Assembly (NCBI GenBank): GCA_000350305.1
Contig: CP002916.1
Coordinates: 186,001 to 250,000, forward strand
Length of the DNA: 64,000 bases
From: Thermoplasmatales archaeon BRNA1
GTDB taxonomy: Archaea > Thermoplasmatota > Thermoplasmata > Methanomassiliicoccales > Methanomethylophilaceae
Direction: 5' to 3'
The notes beneath the pieces are model-generated. The model made no database searches. It saw only the letters and a list, made by a program, of their open reading frames with translations, and was not told where the DNA came from. Below, in pieces: positions 1 to 8,458 of the stretch (position 1 is the first letter of the stretch; each line of letters begins with the position of its first letter). The translations under genes were made by a program, and so were the position numbers.

Positions 1-128
1 TGAAGGTCCGCAGTCCGATCTTCGTCAACGTCTCGTCTTCGAAATCTCTACTCCAGGGATGCAGGATTGCAGATATCCCGGTCATCATGGCTATGATTGA
101 TATGTGTCTCGGAGAGACGGACAGGTGA
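1..128 (+). CDS. fpoD: FpoD (NuoD-like 49 kDa subunit), 3' end only
   Basis: Reading from base 3, 41 codons run to a TGA at 126-128. They end with the pattern C-R-I-A-D-I-P-V-I-M-A-M-I-D and then G-E-T-D-R, which matches the conserved C-terminus of NuoD/FpoD, where a stretch of the form I-A-D-V-V-A-I-I-G-S-I-D is followed by G-E-V-D-R. The subunit forms part of the quinone or methanophenazine site of the peripheral arm. The gene is cut by the left window edge and fpoH begins 7 bp downstream, the standard fpo gene order. It is too short for a database-free call alone, but position and ending agree. Confidence 0.8.
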   Translation, partial: KVRSPIFVNVSSSKSLLQGCRIADIPVIMAMIDMCLGETDR

Positions 129-135
129 GAGAGAA

Positions 136-1311
136 ATGGTCGACTATGTAAGTATCCGCGATTGGATCAACTTCCCCGATCCTCTCTCCAACCCGAACTA
201 CCCGTTCGGCGATGTGTACAACCTTCCGTACGACATCTCCTACAAGCTGTGGGAGATCATCGGCGGAACCCTGGCCTGGCTGATCAACCTGATCTTCCCC
301 GGCAACCCCGTCTCCGACTGGCTCGTGTGCGCTGGCGCGATGAACTTCTTCGCGCTCATCGTCTTCATGATCCTCATGTTCCTGGTGCCCTTCACCGGAT
401 GTCTCGTATCCCTATGGGAGGAGAGGAAGGTCCTCGGACGTGCGATGGACAGGCGCGGAACCATGATCGGACTCATGGGATTCCTGCAGTGCGTCGCGGA
501 CGGTTTCAAGACCTTCATGAAGGAGGATATCAAGATCAAGGAAGGAGACAAGATGGGATTCATGTGGACCTGTTCCCTCATCATCGGAACCTCCGTCCTC
601 ATCGCAATCATGATCCCCCTGTCCCCCAGGTGGTTCGTCGTCAACTACGGCAGCGGACTCCTGATCATCATGGCTCTGTATGCGCTGGCACCTTTCTTCA
701 TCCTCGTTTCGGGATGGTCGCAGAACAACAAGTATGCGATGATCGGAGGTATCAGGGCTACCGAGATGATGGTTTCCTACGAGGTGCCCCTCCTGATCAT
801 CATCGCAACCGTTGCTCTTCAGGCTGGCACTTTCAACATCGGAGGCATCGTCGACGCCCAGTACGACACCATGCCCTACATGATCCCGCAGTTCATCGGA
901 TTCATCACCTTCTTCCTCTGCGCCACCGCGGAGTCGGAGCGTGCACCGTTCGACCTCGCCGAGGCCGAGTCGGAGCTCGTCGAGGGATGGCAGACCGAGT
1001 ACGCCGGAATGAAGTGGGGACTCATCATGCTGGCAGACTATCTGAGAGGGTACGTCTCCTGTGCGATGCTGGTCATCATGTTCTGGGGCGGCTGGAACCT
1101 CCCGTTCATCGGAGACTACAACACCTGGATCCCCGAGATCGTCTTCCTGCTCAAGTGCTGGCTGGCGTTCTTCTTCATGATCATCTTCAGGTGCGCAACC
1201 GGACGTGTCAGGACCGATACCATCCTCAACCTCGGATGGAAGGTCTTCATGCCTCTCGCCATCCTCAACCTCATGGTTGTGCTGGCACTCAAGGTAGGAG
1301 GTGTCTGCTGA
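136..1311 (+). CDS. fpoH: F420H2 dehydrogenase-type complex subunit H (NuoH-like)
   Basis: A 391-aa polytopic membrane protein of the NuoH/FpoH family. It links the peripheral arm to the membrane arm and helps form the quinone/methanophenazine cavity. Hallmarks are the acidic loop with E-S-E-R-A-P-F-D-L-A-E-A-E-S-E-L followed by G-W-Q-T-E-Y (near residues 263-290), and W-E-E-R-K-V-L-G-R near residue 95. About eight membrane segments are visible. I chose the ATG at 136 because AGGTGAGA lies just upstream; an in-frame ATG at 97 overlaps fpoD and lacks such a site. The stop overlaps the start of fpoI (TGATG), so the two are likely translationally coupled. Confidence 0.93.
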   Translation: MVDYVSIRDWINFPDPLSNPNYPFGDVYNLPYDISYKLWEIIGGTLAWLINLIFPGNPVSDWLVCAGAMNFFALIVFMILMFLVPFTGCLVSLWEERKVLGRAMDRRGTMIGLMGFLQCVADGFKTFMKEDIKIKEGDKMGFMWTCSLIIGTSVLIAIMIPLSPRWFVVNYGSGLLIIMALYALAPFFILVSGWSQNNKYAMIGGIRATEMMVSYEVPLLIIIATVALQAGTFNIGGIVDAQYDTMPYMIPQFIGFITFFLCATAESERAPFDLAEAESELVEGWQTEYAGMKWGLIMLADYLRGYVSCAMLVIMFWGGWNLPFIGDYNTWIPEIVFLLKCWLAFFFMIIFRCATGRVRTDTILNLGWKVFMPLAILNLMVVLALKVGGVC

Positions 1312-2057
1312 TGGTAATGACTTACTTCGAGAAGTACAGGGACGGACGCCACAAGAACTGGAAGGATCTTTGGATCATCAAGCCGTTCATCATCTGTATG
1401 AAGGTCCTCTTCAGGACCACCATCCACAGGCCCGTCACCGTCCTGTACCCGTATGAGAAGCTCTGGGAGCCCGACAACTATCGCGGACGCCCCGGACTGG
1501 ACTTCAACAAATGTATCGGATGCGGAATGTGCGCACGCATGTGCCCCTGCGCGGCAATCATCCTGGTCGAGACCCCCGACGACGAGGGTCAGCCTGTCAT
1601 GAGGCCCCAGGTCAACATGGGAAGGTGCTCCTTCTGCGCCTACTGCGCGGAGTACTGCCCCGTCGATGCTATGACCGTCACCCCGATCGTCGAGCTCGCC
1701 GAGTTCACCCGCTCGGACCTCATCTACGGTCCCCGCAGGCTCGCGTACGCCGGAACGACCGAGGGTATGAAGGTCCCCCTCAAGGAGACCCTCATCTCCG
1801 ACTACAAGGCCGGAAACAAGGTCATGCGCGACCACGCGTCCATCGACCGCCCCGAGCTCGAGGGTGCCAAGTGCATCAGCTGCAAGAAGTGCTCGAAGGT
1901 CTGCCCCGTGAACGCCATCACCATGGTGGAGCACGGAGTCAACGCCAAGGGTCGCCCGATCCTCTGGCCCGAGATCAACAGCGAGACCTGTGTCAGCTGC
2001 AGCAACTGCATAGATGCATGTCCCAAGAGCGCTCTTTCCATGAAGGAGGTGCTTTGA
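1311..2057 (+). CDS. fpoI: FpoI-like iron-sulfur subunit with four [4Fe-4S] motifs
   Basis: A 248-aa ferredoxin-like subunit. The N-terminal half is a NuoI/FpoI domain with two CxxCxxCxxxCP motifs (Cys 68/71/74/78 and 106/109/112/116). After a linker with R-S-D-L-I-Y-G (residues 134-140) a second ferredoxin domain follows, with Cys 188/191/194/198 and 227/230/233/237. Classical FpoI/NuoI has only two such motifs, so this is an in-frame extension. No fpoF or fpoO lies downstream, as known for Methanomassiliicoccales, so the extra clusters may offer an electron entry point for ferredoxin or a heterodisulfide-reductase partner (inference). The start overlaps the fpoH stop; a second ATG at 1317 is possible. 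Confidence 0.9.
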   Translation: MVMTYFEKYRDGRHKNWKDLWIIKPFIICMKVLFRTTIHRPVTVLYPYEKLWEPDNYRGRPGLDFNKCIGCGMCARMCPCAAIILVETPDDEGQPVMRPQVNMGRCSFCAYCAEYCPVDAMTVTPIVELAEFTRSDLIYGPRRLAYAGTTEGMKVPLKETLISDYKAGNKVMRDHASIDRPELEGAKCISCKKCSKVCPVNAITMVEHGVNAKGRPILWPEINSETCVSCSNCIDACPKSALSMKEVL

Positions 2058-2058
2058 A

Positions 2059-2382
2059 ATGGGTATACTAGGTAACATCTGGGACTTCATCTGTGATTTC
2101 ACCCAGTACGTCTGGGACAACCCCGACCTGGTCGCTTTCCTGATCGTCGCGGCCATCGGTGTTGCCGGAGCCCTGTGGGTCGTCACCGACAAACAGCCCA
2201 TGCACAGTGCGTTCTACCTTGCGCTGGTGTTCACCACCGTCGCAGTGACCTACTTCTTCCTTGAGACCGAATTCCTCGGTGTCATCCAGATGCTGGTCTA
2301 CGTCGGTGCCATCACCGTCCTGTTCGCATTCTGTGTCATGCTCACCCGCAAGACTATAATGGAGGATGAGGACGATGAGTAA
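2059..2382 (+). CDS. fpoJ: FpoJ N-terminal half (NuoJ-like)
   Basis: A 107-aa membrane protein with three hydrophobic segments and the conserved NuoJ stretch F-L-G-V-I-Q-M-L-V-Y-V-G-A-I-T-V-L-F near residues 72-89. That helix contains the pi-bulge glycine/tyrosine region that couples to proton pumping. NuoJ is split into two genes here, as in the methanogen fpoJ1/fpoJ2 arrangement; this is J1. It begins one base after fpoI and its TAA overlaps the start of the second half. The charged tail E-D-E-D-D-E is cytoplasmic by the positive-inside rule. Confidence 0.88.
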   Translation: MGILGNIWDFICDFTQYVWDNPDLVAFLIVAAIGVAGALWVVTDKQPMHSAFYLALVFTTVAVTYFFLETEFLGVIQMLVYVGAITVLFAFCVMLTRKTIMEDEDDE

Positions 2383-2677
2383 GAGAGCAGCAGCAGGAGC
2401 GGTCCTGGCGATTTCGCTGCTCGTCGTCCTGGGAGCGGCCATCTACATGACCTCCTGGGACGGATTCGGCGACTCGCCTGAACCCATTCCTTACGACAAC
2501 GTGGTAGAATACGACGCCAACGGCGACCCCGTCGCCGTTACCGACGGCTCCCTCAACGAAACCCTGTTCGAGGACTACGGCCCGGTCCTCCTGGTCCTGG
2601 CCATCCTGATGTTCGGGGCCATGATCGGCGGAGTCTGCATCGCAAGAGAGGAGGTTGAGAAGGATGATTCCAATTGA
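2375..2677 (+). CDS. fpoJ2: FpoJ C-terminal half (NuoJ-like)
   Basis: A 100-aa protein with two membrane segments (about residues 8-26 and 68-88) separated by an acidic loop of about 40 residues. It corresponds to the C-terminal helices of NuoJ. I placed the start at 2375 rather than the in-frame ATG at 2366 because GGAGG at 2361-2365 is 9 bases from 2375 but touches 2366. It overlaps fpoJ1 by 8 bp and fpoK by 14 bp, so the three are tightly coupled. The sequence itself is poorly conserved, so the assignment rests mainly on position and topology. Confidence 0.75.
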   Translation: MSKRAAAGAVLAISLLVVLGAAIYMTSWDGFGDSPEPIPYDNVVEYDANGDPVAVTDGSLNETLFEDYGPVLLVLAILMFGAMIGGVCIAREEVEKDDSN

Positions 2678-2966
2678 GTACTTCCTCTCCTTCGGTGCGA
2701 TCCTCTTCGCCATCGGAGCATACGGCGTCTTCACCAAGAAGAGCACGATCATCGTGCTGATGTGCATCGAGCTGATGCTGAACGCAGCGAACATCAACTT
2801 CGTCGCGTTCTCCGCATACGGCTTCGACCCGCTCGGACAGGTTATGGTCATCATGACTATCTCCGTCGCGGCCGCCGAGGTTGCAGTCGGTATCGCAATC
2901 GTGCTGAACGCATACAAGATTTCCAAGACCGTCGGAACCGACGATCTTACGACCATGAGGTGGTAA
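2664..2966 (+). CDS. fpoK: FpoK (NuoK-like) membrane subunit
   Basis: A 100-aa, three-helix subunit of the NuoK/MrpC family. The buried glutamates needed for proton translocation are visible in helix 2 (C-I-E-L-M-L-N-A-A-N, Glu about residue 36) and helix 3 (A-A-A-E-V-A-V-G, Glu about residue 72). The start at 2664 is preceded by GAGGAGG at a normal distance; an ATG 9 bases upstream is less well placed. fpoL begins 1 bp after the TAA. Confidence 0.92.
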   Translation: MIPIEYFLSFGAILFAIGAYGVFTKKSTIIVLMCIELMLNAANINFVAFSAYGFDPLGQVMVIMTISVAAAEVAVGIAIVLNAYKISKTVGTDDLTTMRW

Positions 2967-2967
2967 G

Positions 2968-5022
2968 ATGTTCGTAGAATACGTATGGCTCGTACCCCTC
3001 ATTCCCGTGCTCAGCTTCGTCATCGTGGGATTCTTCGGAAACAAGACCCCGCAGGGCGGAGGATACATCACCGTCTTCGGTGCAGCCGCATCCTTCATCA
3101 TCGCACTGCTCGTTTCCTACGAGTTCTTCACCAGCGACGAGTTCAGCAACCCCGGATACATCACCGACCAGATCGACTGGTTCGCGATCGGCGGACTCCA
3201 GCTCCACTTCGGATATTACGTGGACGCCCTCGCCTGCCTGATGATGCTGTTCGCATCCTTCATCTCCACCCTGATCTTCGTGTACTCCCTCGGATACATG
3301 GGCGACCAGGGAATCAAGAAGAGGAGGTACTTCGCTGAGGTCGCCCTCTTCCTGACCGGAATGCTCGGACTCGCGGCATCCTCCAACATGGTCGAGATGT
3401 TCGTCTTCTGGGAGATCATGGGTCTCTGCTCCTACCTCCTCATCGGATTCTGGAGCTTCGAGCACCCCAGCGGCGACGATGCCGCCGACAACGCCGCATC
3501 CGCGGCAAAGAAGGCGTTCCTCGTCACCAGGGCCGGAGATGTCTGCCTGATGGCAGGTATGTTCGTCCTCTTCCAGGCGATCGGATCCCTCGACTACGTC
3601 GATATCTTCAACGGCGCCAACCTGAACGCCGCCGACCCCGGACTCCTGTCCCTCTCGGCGTTCCTCATCTTCGGCGGAGCTATCGGTAAGTCCGCTCAGT
3701 TCCCGCTGATGGATTGGCTGCCCGACGCAATGGCCGGTCCGACCACCGTCTCCGCGCTTATCCACGCCGCGACCATGGTCAAGGCCGGTGTCTACATCGT
3801 CGCCCGCTGCTTCCCCCTGTTCTGCATGGATATCAACGTCATGCTGTTCGTCGGAATCATCGGAGGCGTCACCGCGTTCTTCGCCGCCACCATGGCGATG
3901 AACAACATGAACATCAAGAAGGTCCTGGCATACTCGACCCTCTCCCAGCTGGGTTACATGTTCCTCTCCCTCGGTGCCGGAGGATACCTCTTCGCACTCG
4001 GAATGAAGAACGGTGACGCAGCGCTCATGGCGGCGGGATCCCTCGGATACACCGCAGGTATCCTCCACATGGCCAACCACGCCTTCTTCAAGGCACTGCT
4101 CTTCCTCTGCTCCGGATCTGTCATCCACAGCTGCGGAACCGAGGACATGCGCTACATGGGCGGAATGGGCAAGAAGATGCCCATCACCTCCGTCACCATG
4201 CTCATCGGATCCCTGTCCATCGCCGGATTCCCGTTCTTCGCGGGATTCTGGTCCAAGGACCTGGTTCTCGATACCGCGATGGACGCCTTCCACCACGGAC
4301 TCGACTCCTCCGCATGGATCTTCATGGTCCTGTGGTTCCTCGGAGTCGTTACCGCGTTCATGACCGCATTCTACATGTTCAGGCTGTGGTTCATGACCTT
4401 CCGCGGCGAGGAGCACGAGAACGCACTGCACTGCCACGGTGAGTCGCCCAACGCGATGACCATGCCTCTGTGCGTCCTCTCGATCTTCGCGGTCGTCTTC
4501 GGATTCACCCTCCTCTTCGGATTCGACGGACTGTTCAGCATCACCTACACTGCCGCCACCCAGGTCTGGCAGATCGGTAACCTGGACGGACACACCGGAC
4601 TCCACTTCGTCGAGGAGCTCTTCACCAACGTGTACACCTACCTGACCATCGTCCTGGTCCTCATCGCGATCGGACTGGCCTTCCTGATGTACTGCAAGAA
4701 GAGCATCAACCCCGGCAAGTTCAGCAGGAACGGAGAGTCCGCGCTCTACAAGACCATCCAGAACAGGTGGTACATGCCCGAGATCTACAACCAGGTCTCC
4801 TGGAAGCTCGGATACGGAGTTGCCAAGATGGTCAACTTCTTCGACACCCAGGTCATCGACGGTTCCGTCAACGGACTGTCCGGTGCCGTCGTCGGTGGAG
4901 GAGAGGCTGTCAGCAAGGCGCAGGACGGAAACGTCCACACCTACGCCGGCGTCGTCGTGGCGGGAATCATCATCCTGTTCGTGGCTGCTCTTGCCCTCTG
5001 CTTTGCATTCGAGGTGATCTGA
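2968..5022 (+). CDS. fpoL: FpoL (NuoL-like) antiporter-type subunit
   Basis: A 684-aa polytopic subunit of the NuoL family. It contains the proton-antiporter core signature, including L-P-D-A-M-A-G-P-T-T-V-S-A-L-I-H-A-A-T-M-V near residues 250-270, and a C-terminal segment (about residues 560-684) matching the lateral helix and final membrane helix of NuoL. The length fits the family. It lies between fpoK and fpoM with 1-bp gaps, the normal order. It pumps ions (H+ or Na+) driven by electron transfer in the peripheral arm. Confidence 0.94.
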   Translation: MFVEYVWLVPLIPVLSFVIVGFFGNKTPQGGGYITVFGAAASFIIALLVSYEFFTSDEFSNPGYITDQIDWFAIGGLQLHFGYYVDALACLMMLFASFISTLIFVYSLGYMGDQGIKKRRYFAEVALFLTGMLGLAASSNMVEMFVFWEIMGLCSYLLIGFWSFEHPSGDDAADNAASAAKKAFLVTRAGDVCLMAGMFVLFQAIGSLDYVDIFNGANLNAADPGLLSLSAFLIFGGAIGKSAQFPLMDWLPDAMAGPTTVSALIHAATMVKAGVYIVARCFPLFCMDINVMLFVGIIGGVTAFFAATMAMNNMNIKKVLAYSTLSQLGYMFLSLGAGGYLFALGMKNGDAALMAAGSLGYTAGILHMANHAFFKALLFLCSGSVIHSCGTEDMRYMGGMGKKMPITSVTMLIGSLSIAGFPFFAGFWSKDLVLDTAMDAFHHGLDSSAWIFMVLWFLGVVTAFMTAFYMFRLWFMTFRGEEHENALHCHGESPNAMTMPLCVLSIFAVVFGFTLLFGFDGLFSITYTAATQVWQIGNLDGHTGLHFVEELFTNVYTYLTIVLVLIAIGLAFLMYCKKSINPGKFSRNGESALYKTIQNRWYMPEIYNQVSWKLGYGVAKMVNFFDTQVIDGSVNGLSGAVVGGGEAVSKAQDGNVHTYAGVVVAGIIILFVAALALCFAFEVI

Positions 5023-5023
5023 A

Positions 5024-6523
5024 ATGGAAGGTTCGTTCATACTCCCCGCAATGGTCCTCATCCCCCTGATCGGAGCCATCCTGACTCTGTTCATGGGCGG
5101 CCTGAGGTCGAAGTACGCAAGGATAACGGCCTTCGTCTTCACCCTCGTCGACCTCGCACTGTCCCTGGTGCTCCTGCTCTCGGACGACCTCAGCGAGTTC
5201 GACTTTACCGCAAGCTGGATCGACACCGAGACGCTCAAGATGGGTCTCATCTTCCGCGTCGACGGACTGAGCATCCTCATGGTCTTCCTGACCGCGCTCC
5301 TGGAAGTCGTTGTCGTGGCGTTCTCCTACAAGGAGGGCGACCGCCCCAACTACTTCTTCACCCTGATCCTCGCCATCGAGGTCGGACTGATCGGAGTGTA
5401 CACCGCCCAGGATTACTTCCTCTTCTACATCATGTGGGAGGTCACCCTGATCCCGATGTACTTCCTCATCAGCTGGTACGGAGGACCCAGGCGCCACTAT
5501 TCCGCTATCAAGTTCTTCATCTACACGCACGTCGCGTCCCTGGTGATGCTGATCGGAATCTTCGCCCTGGCATTCGAGTCCGCGGCCGTACTCGGTCTCG
5601 GATACGTCGACTTCTCGTTCGACGCCGTCCGCGCCGCTTACGGAGGATTCAGCGAGGTCTTCCAGACTCTTGTCTTCGGACTCCTGTTCTTCGGATTCCT
5701 CGTCAAGATGCCCGCGGTCCCCTTCCACACCTGGCTTCCGGACGCCCACACCGAGGCGCCTACCGGAGGATCCGTCCTCCTGGCCGGAGTCATGCTGAAG
5801 ATGGGTTCCTACGGTATCATCCGCGTCAACCTCGAGGTCCTGCCTCTCGGATTCGAGAACTGGCAGTACATCATGATCGCGATGGGTCTCCTTGCAGCGG
5901 TCTACGGCGCATACGCCTGCATCGCCCAGAGGGACCTCAAGAAGATGGTGGCATACTCCTCCATCAGCCACATGGGACTGGTCATGCTCGCGATGGGACT
6001 CGGAACTGCAATCGGTGTCGAGTTCGCGATCTTCCAGATGTTCGCCCACGGTCTCATCTCCGCCATGCTCTTCATGGTCTGCGGAATGGCCGGACACAAC
6101 ATCGGAACCAGAGAGATCCCGCTGCTCGGCGGAATGGCCTCCAAGATGCCCGTCTACGCGGCATTCATGATGTTCGCGTTTATGGCATCCCTCGGACTCC
6201 CCGGACTCATCGGATTCTGGGGAGAGTTCGGTATCGTCTACGGATTCTACGAGTGGGCACAGGCAAACGACATGATCCCGATCATCGTCTTCTGCCTCCT
6301 GTCCCTCCTGCTGACCGCGGGATACTACCTGTGGGCCATGCAGAGGTCTCTGTTCGGAAGGCTTACCACCAAGATCGACGTCTCGCACGCACACGACATG
6401 GACACCATCGAGGCCATCTGTCTCGGAGTGCTCGCCCTCCTGGTCGCAATCTACGGATTCTGGCCGGACCTTGCCCTTCACTACATCGACCTCTACGGCC
6501 TGTCCGTCACCGGGGTGATCTGA
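5024..6523 (+). CDS. fpoM: FpoM (NuoM-like) antiporter-type subunit
   Basis: A 499-aa NuoM-family membrane subunit with about 14 helices. Diagnostic pieces are I-M-W-E-V-T-L-I-P-M-Y-F-L-I near residues 137-150 (essential Glu in helix 5), P-F-H-T-W-L-P-D-A-H-T-E-A-P near residues 233-246, and the Lys-bearing helix with L-K-K-M-V-A-Y-S-S-I-S-H-M-G near residues 305-318. It follows fpoL by 1 bp and precedes fpoN by 1 bp. All pumping residues expected for an active subunit appear to be present. Confidence 0.95.
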   Translation: MEGSFILPAMVLIPLIGAILTLFMGGLRSKYARITAFVFTLVDLALSLVLLLSDDLSEFDFTASWIDTETLKMGLIFRVDGLSILMVFLTALLEVVVVAFSYKEGDRPNYFFTLILAIEVGLIGVYTAQDYFLFYIMWEVTLIPMYFLISWYGGPRRHYSAIKFFIYTHVASLVMLIGIFALAFESAAVLGLGYVDFSFDAVRAAYGGFSEVFQTLVFGLLFFGFLVKMPAVPFHTWLPDAHTEAPTGGSVLLAGVMLKMGSYGIIRVNLEVLPLGFENWQYIMIAMGLLAAVYGAYACIAQRDLKKMVAYSSISHMGLVMLAMGLGTAIGVEFAIFQMFAHGLISAMLFMVCGMAGHNIGTREIPLLGGMASKMPVYAAFMMFAFMASLGLPGLIGFWGEFGIVYGFYEWAQANDMIPIIVFCLLSLLLTAGYYLWAMQRSLFGRLTTKIDVSHAHDMDTIEAICLGVLALLVAIYGFWPDLALHYIDLYGLSVTGVI

Positions 6524-6524
6524 A

Positions 6525-8039
6525 ATGGATGCAACACCTATTGCTGATATCTTCGGGGTTACCACCCCGATCCTCCCGATGATCGTCATGCTCATCGGAG
6601 CGCTGATCATGCCCGGGTGCTACTTCGTCTTCAAGAAGAAGGCACCTCTGACCGCCATCGCCATGGTCATCGTCCTGGTGTCCATCGTCCTCAACGTCAT
6701 GCTCCTCACCGGAACAGTCGACGACGTGGACTATGCTGGCGTGTTCAAGGGAATGTTCGCCTACAACGACTTCAGCGGTCTCATGATCCTCCTGTTCCAG
6801 ATCGTCATCGCGATCGTGATCTTCGTATCTGGATCCAGCACCGAGGTCACCACCCTCCACTACGGAGCGTACATGGGACTCCTGTTCGTCGCGACTTCCG
6901 GAATGATGTTCGTCGCCGAGGCAACCGATCTCGTCGCCATCTTCGTCGGTGTCGAGGCCGTCTCCATCTCTTCCTACGTCCTCGTGGCTATGAAGAGGAA
7001 CGACCCCCGCGCCGCCGAGGCCGCCGTCAAGTACGTCGTCATCGGAGGACTGTCCACCGCTCTGACCATCTACGGTATCTCGATGATCTACGGATCCCTC
7101 CACACCCTGGACCTCGCCGATATGGGTGCAGCGCTTGCCATGTACGGCTACAGCTGGGCCTTCATCATCGGTCTGATCGCCATGGTCGCCGGATACGGAT
7201 TCAAGATCGCCGCCGCCCCGTTCCACATGTGGGCACCCGACGTGTACGAGGGAGCATCCACTCCTGTGTCCGTCATGCTCGCTACCGGATCGAAGAAGAT
7301 GGGTATCGTCGTGTTCATCAAGGTCTTCCTGCTGATGTTCATCATCGCACAGGCCGTTGTCAACATCGAGCCCGCCCAGTACCTCTTCGCGGTCATCGCG
7401 GCGTTCTCCATGACCATCGGAAACATCGTCGCCATCGCGCAGAACAACATCAAGAGGATGCTCGCTTACTCCTCCATTGCCCAGGCTGGTTACATCCTGA
7501 TCGCAATGGCAGTCATGAGCGAGTATGCCCTGACCGGAGGACTCTTCCACATGTTCACCCACGTGTTCATGAAGGGAGGAGCCTTCCTCATCGTCGGAGC
7601 CCTCATCTGCGCCGGTGTCGGCGAGAAGATCAGCGACTACAACGGTCTCGCAAAGCGCGCGCCTCTGCTCGCCTTCGCGATGCTGATCTTCCTGTTCTCC
7701 CTTGCGGGAGTGCCGCCTCTGGCAGGATTCACCTCCAAGTTCGTCCTGTTCTCCGGAGCAGTGTACGGACCCGACGGAGTCATCACCCAGTGGATCTGGC
7801 TGGCATTCATCGCCATCCTCAACTCCGCTATCTCCCTGTACTACTACGTCAGGGTCATCAAGGCAATGTACGTCGAGAAGCCCGCCAAGGAGCCCGAGTT
7901 CGGTGAGAAGCTGGCCATCCCGAAGACCTTCGCCATCGCAATCGCTGTCTGCGCTGTGATGGTCGTCGTCCTCGGAGTCTACCCCCAGCTGATCCTCGAC
8001 CTCTGCGAGCAGGCATCCGCCTGCATGTTCGGCGCTTGA
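6525..8039 (+). CDS. fpoN: FpoN (NuoN-like) antiporter-type subunit
   Basis: A 504-aa NuoN-family subunit and the last gene of the fpo operon here. Conserved pieces include A-A-P-F-H-M-W-A-P-D-V-Y-E-G-A near residues 228-242 and I-K-R-M-L-A-Y-S-S-I-A-Q-A-G-Y near residues 309-323. A hairpin terminator candidate starts 8 bp after the TGA. No fpoO or fpoF follows, in line with the reduced Fpo-like complex described for Methanomassiliicoccales, which is thought to accept electrons from ferredoxin or HdrD rather than F420H2. Confidence 0.95.
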   Translation: MDATPIADIFGVTTPILPMIVMLIGALIMPGCYFVFKKKAPLTAIAMVIVLVSIVLNVMLLTGTVDDVDYAGVFKGMFAYNDFSGLMILLFQIVIAIVIFVSGSSTEVTTLHYGAYMGLLFVATSGMMFVAEATDLVAIFVGVEAVSISSYVLVAMKRNDPRAAEAAVKYVVIGGLSTALTIYGISMIYGSLHTLDLADMGAALAMYGYSWAFIIGLIAMVAGYGFKIAAAPFHMWAPDVYEGASTPVSVMLATGSKKMGIVVFIKVFLLMFIIAQAVVNIEPAQYLFAVIAAFSMTIGNIVAIAQNNIKRMLAYSSIAQAGYILIAMAVMSEYALTGGLFHMFTHVFMKGGAFLIVGALICAGVGEKISDYNGLAKRAPLLAFAMLIFLFSLAGVPPLAGFTSKFVLFSGAVYGPDGVITQWIWLAFIAILNSAISLYYYVRVIKAMYVEKPAKEPEFGEKLAIPKTFAIAIAVCAVMVVVLGVYPQLILDLCEQASACMFGA

Positions 8040-8046
8040 AACTACT

Positions 8047-8068
8047 TCCCGGCCCTAACCGGCCGGGA
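8047..8068 (+). terminator. Hairpin after fpoN
   Basis: TCCCGGCC at 8047-8054 pairs perfectly with GGCCGGGA at 8061-8068 around a 6-base loop, and T-rich sequence follows. It ends the fpo operon. Archaeal termination depends mainly on the T-rich tract, so the hairpin may instead stabilise the 3' end. Confidence 0.55.
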
Positions 8069-8138
8069 TTACCTTTTCCATTCCAATACCGATAGGCATT
8101 ATATCGTACGATGCCGATGCTTTTCCCGAGGTGCAGTA

Positions 8139-8318
8139 ATGGCCGTCAAAGACGAAGTCATCAAAGCAATGAAGGAAGCCGGAAAGCCCCTCAGCGCAGG
8201 GGATGTGGCGAAGATCACGGGAATCGACAGGGCGGAGATCGACAAGGCATTCAAGGAGCTCAAGGCCGAGAACGCCATCGTCTCTCCCGTCAGATGCAAG
8301 TGGGAACCCGCCCAGTGA
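8139..8318 (+). CDS. Small winged-helix DNA-binding protein
   Basis: A 59-aa reading frame. Residues 5-50 look like a winged helix: a first helix V-I-K-A-M-K-E-A-G, then P-L-S-A-G-D-V-A-K-I-T-G and a recognition helix D-R-A-E-I-D-K-A-F-K-E-L-K-A, then a short wing with C-K-W near the end. The gene stands alone between two hairpins and is likely its own transcription unit. The pattern resembles small archaeal MarR/ArsR-like transcription factors, but no target or ligand can be inferred. Codon use matches the neighbouring core genes, so I consider it real despite its size. Confidence 0.72.
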   Translation: MAVKDEVIKAMKEAGKPLSAGDVAKITGIDRAEIDKAFKELKAENAIVSPVRCKWEPAQ

Positions 8319-8325
8319 AACTGCT

Positions 8326-8349
8326 GGCACATGGTTGAACCCATGTGCC
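8326..8349 (+). terminator. Hairpin after the small winged-helix gene
   Basis: GGCACATGG (8326-8334) pairs perfectly with CCATGTGCC (8341-8349) around a 6-base loop, followed by TTAATTTCTTA. It lies 7 bp after the stop codon, as expected of a transcription end. Confidence 0.55.
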
Positions 8350-8458
8350 GTTAATTTCTTACGGTAATCTTATCAGTATTCCGTAATAATTTTACGGGAT
8401 TGTGGCACCATATTGGGCGCTTAATAATATTTAAGTATGCCAGGGCCATGGGTCGTGT

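Noticed and set aside
162-1310. Long open frame running from inside fpoH into fpoI
   Set aside because: Only the part from 1311 has ferredoxin motifs; the upstream part is out of frame with fpoH and rich in Arg/His, so it is a chance extension.
2947-5280. A 777-codon open frame on the minus strand opposite fpoL
   Set aside because: It is a shadow of a GC-rich gene: Asp/Glu/Val/Gly/His-rich composition without any motif, while the plus strand encodes a clear NuoL. The same applies to the long minus-strand frames over fpoM, smc and others.
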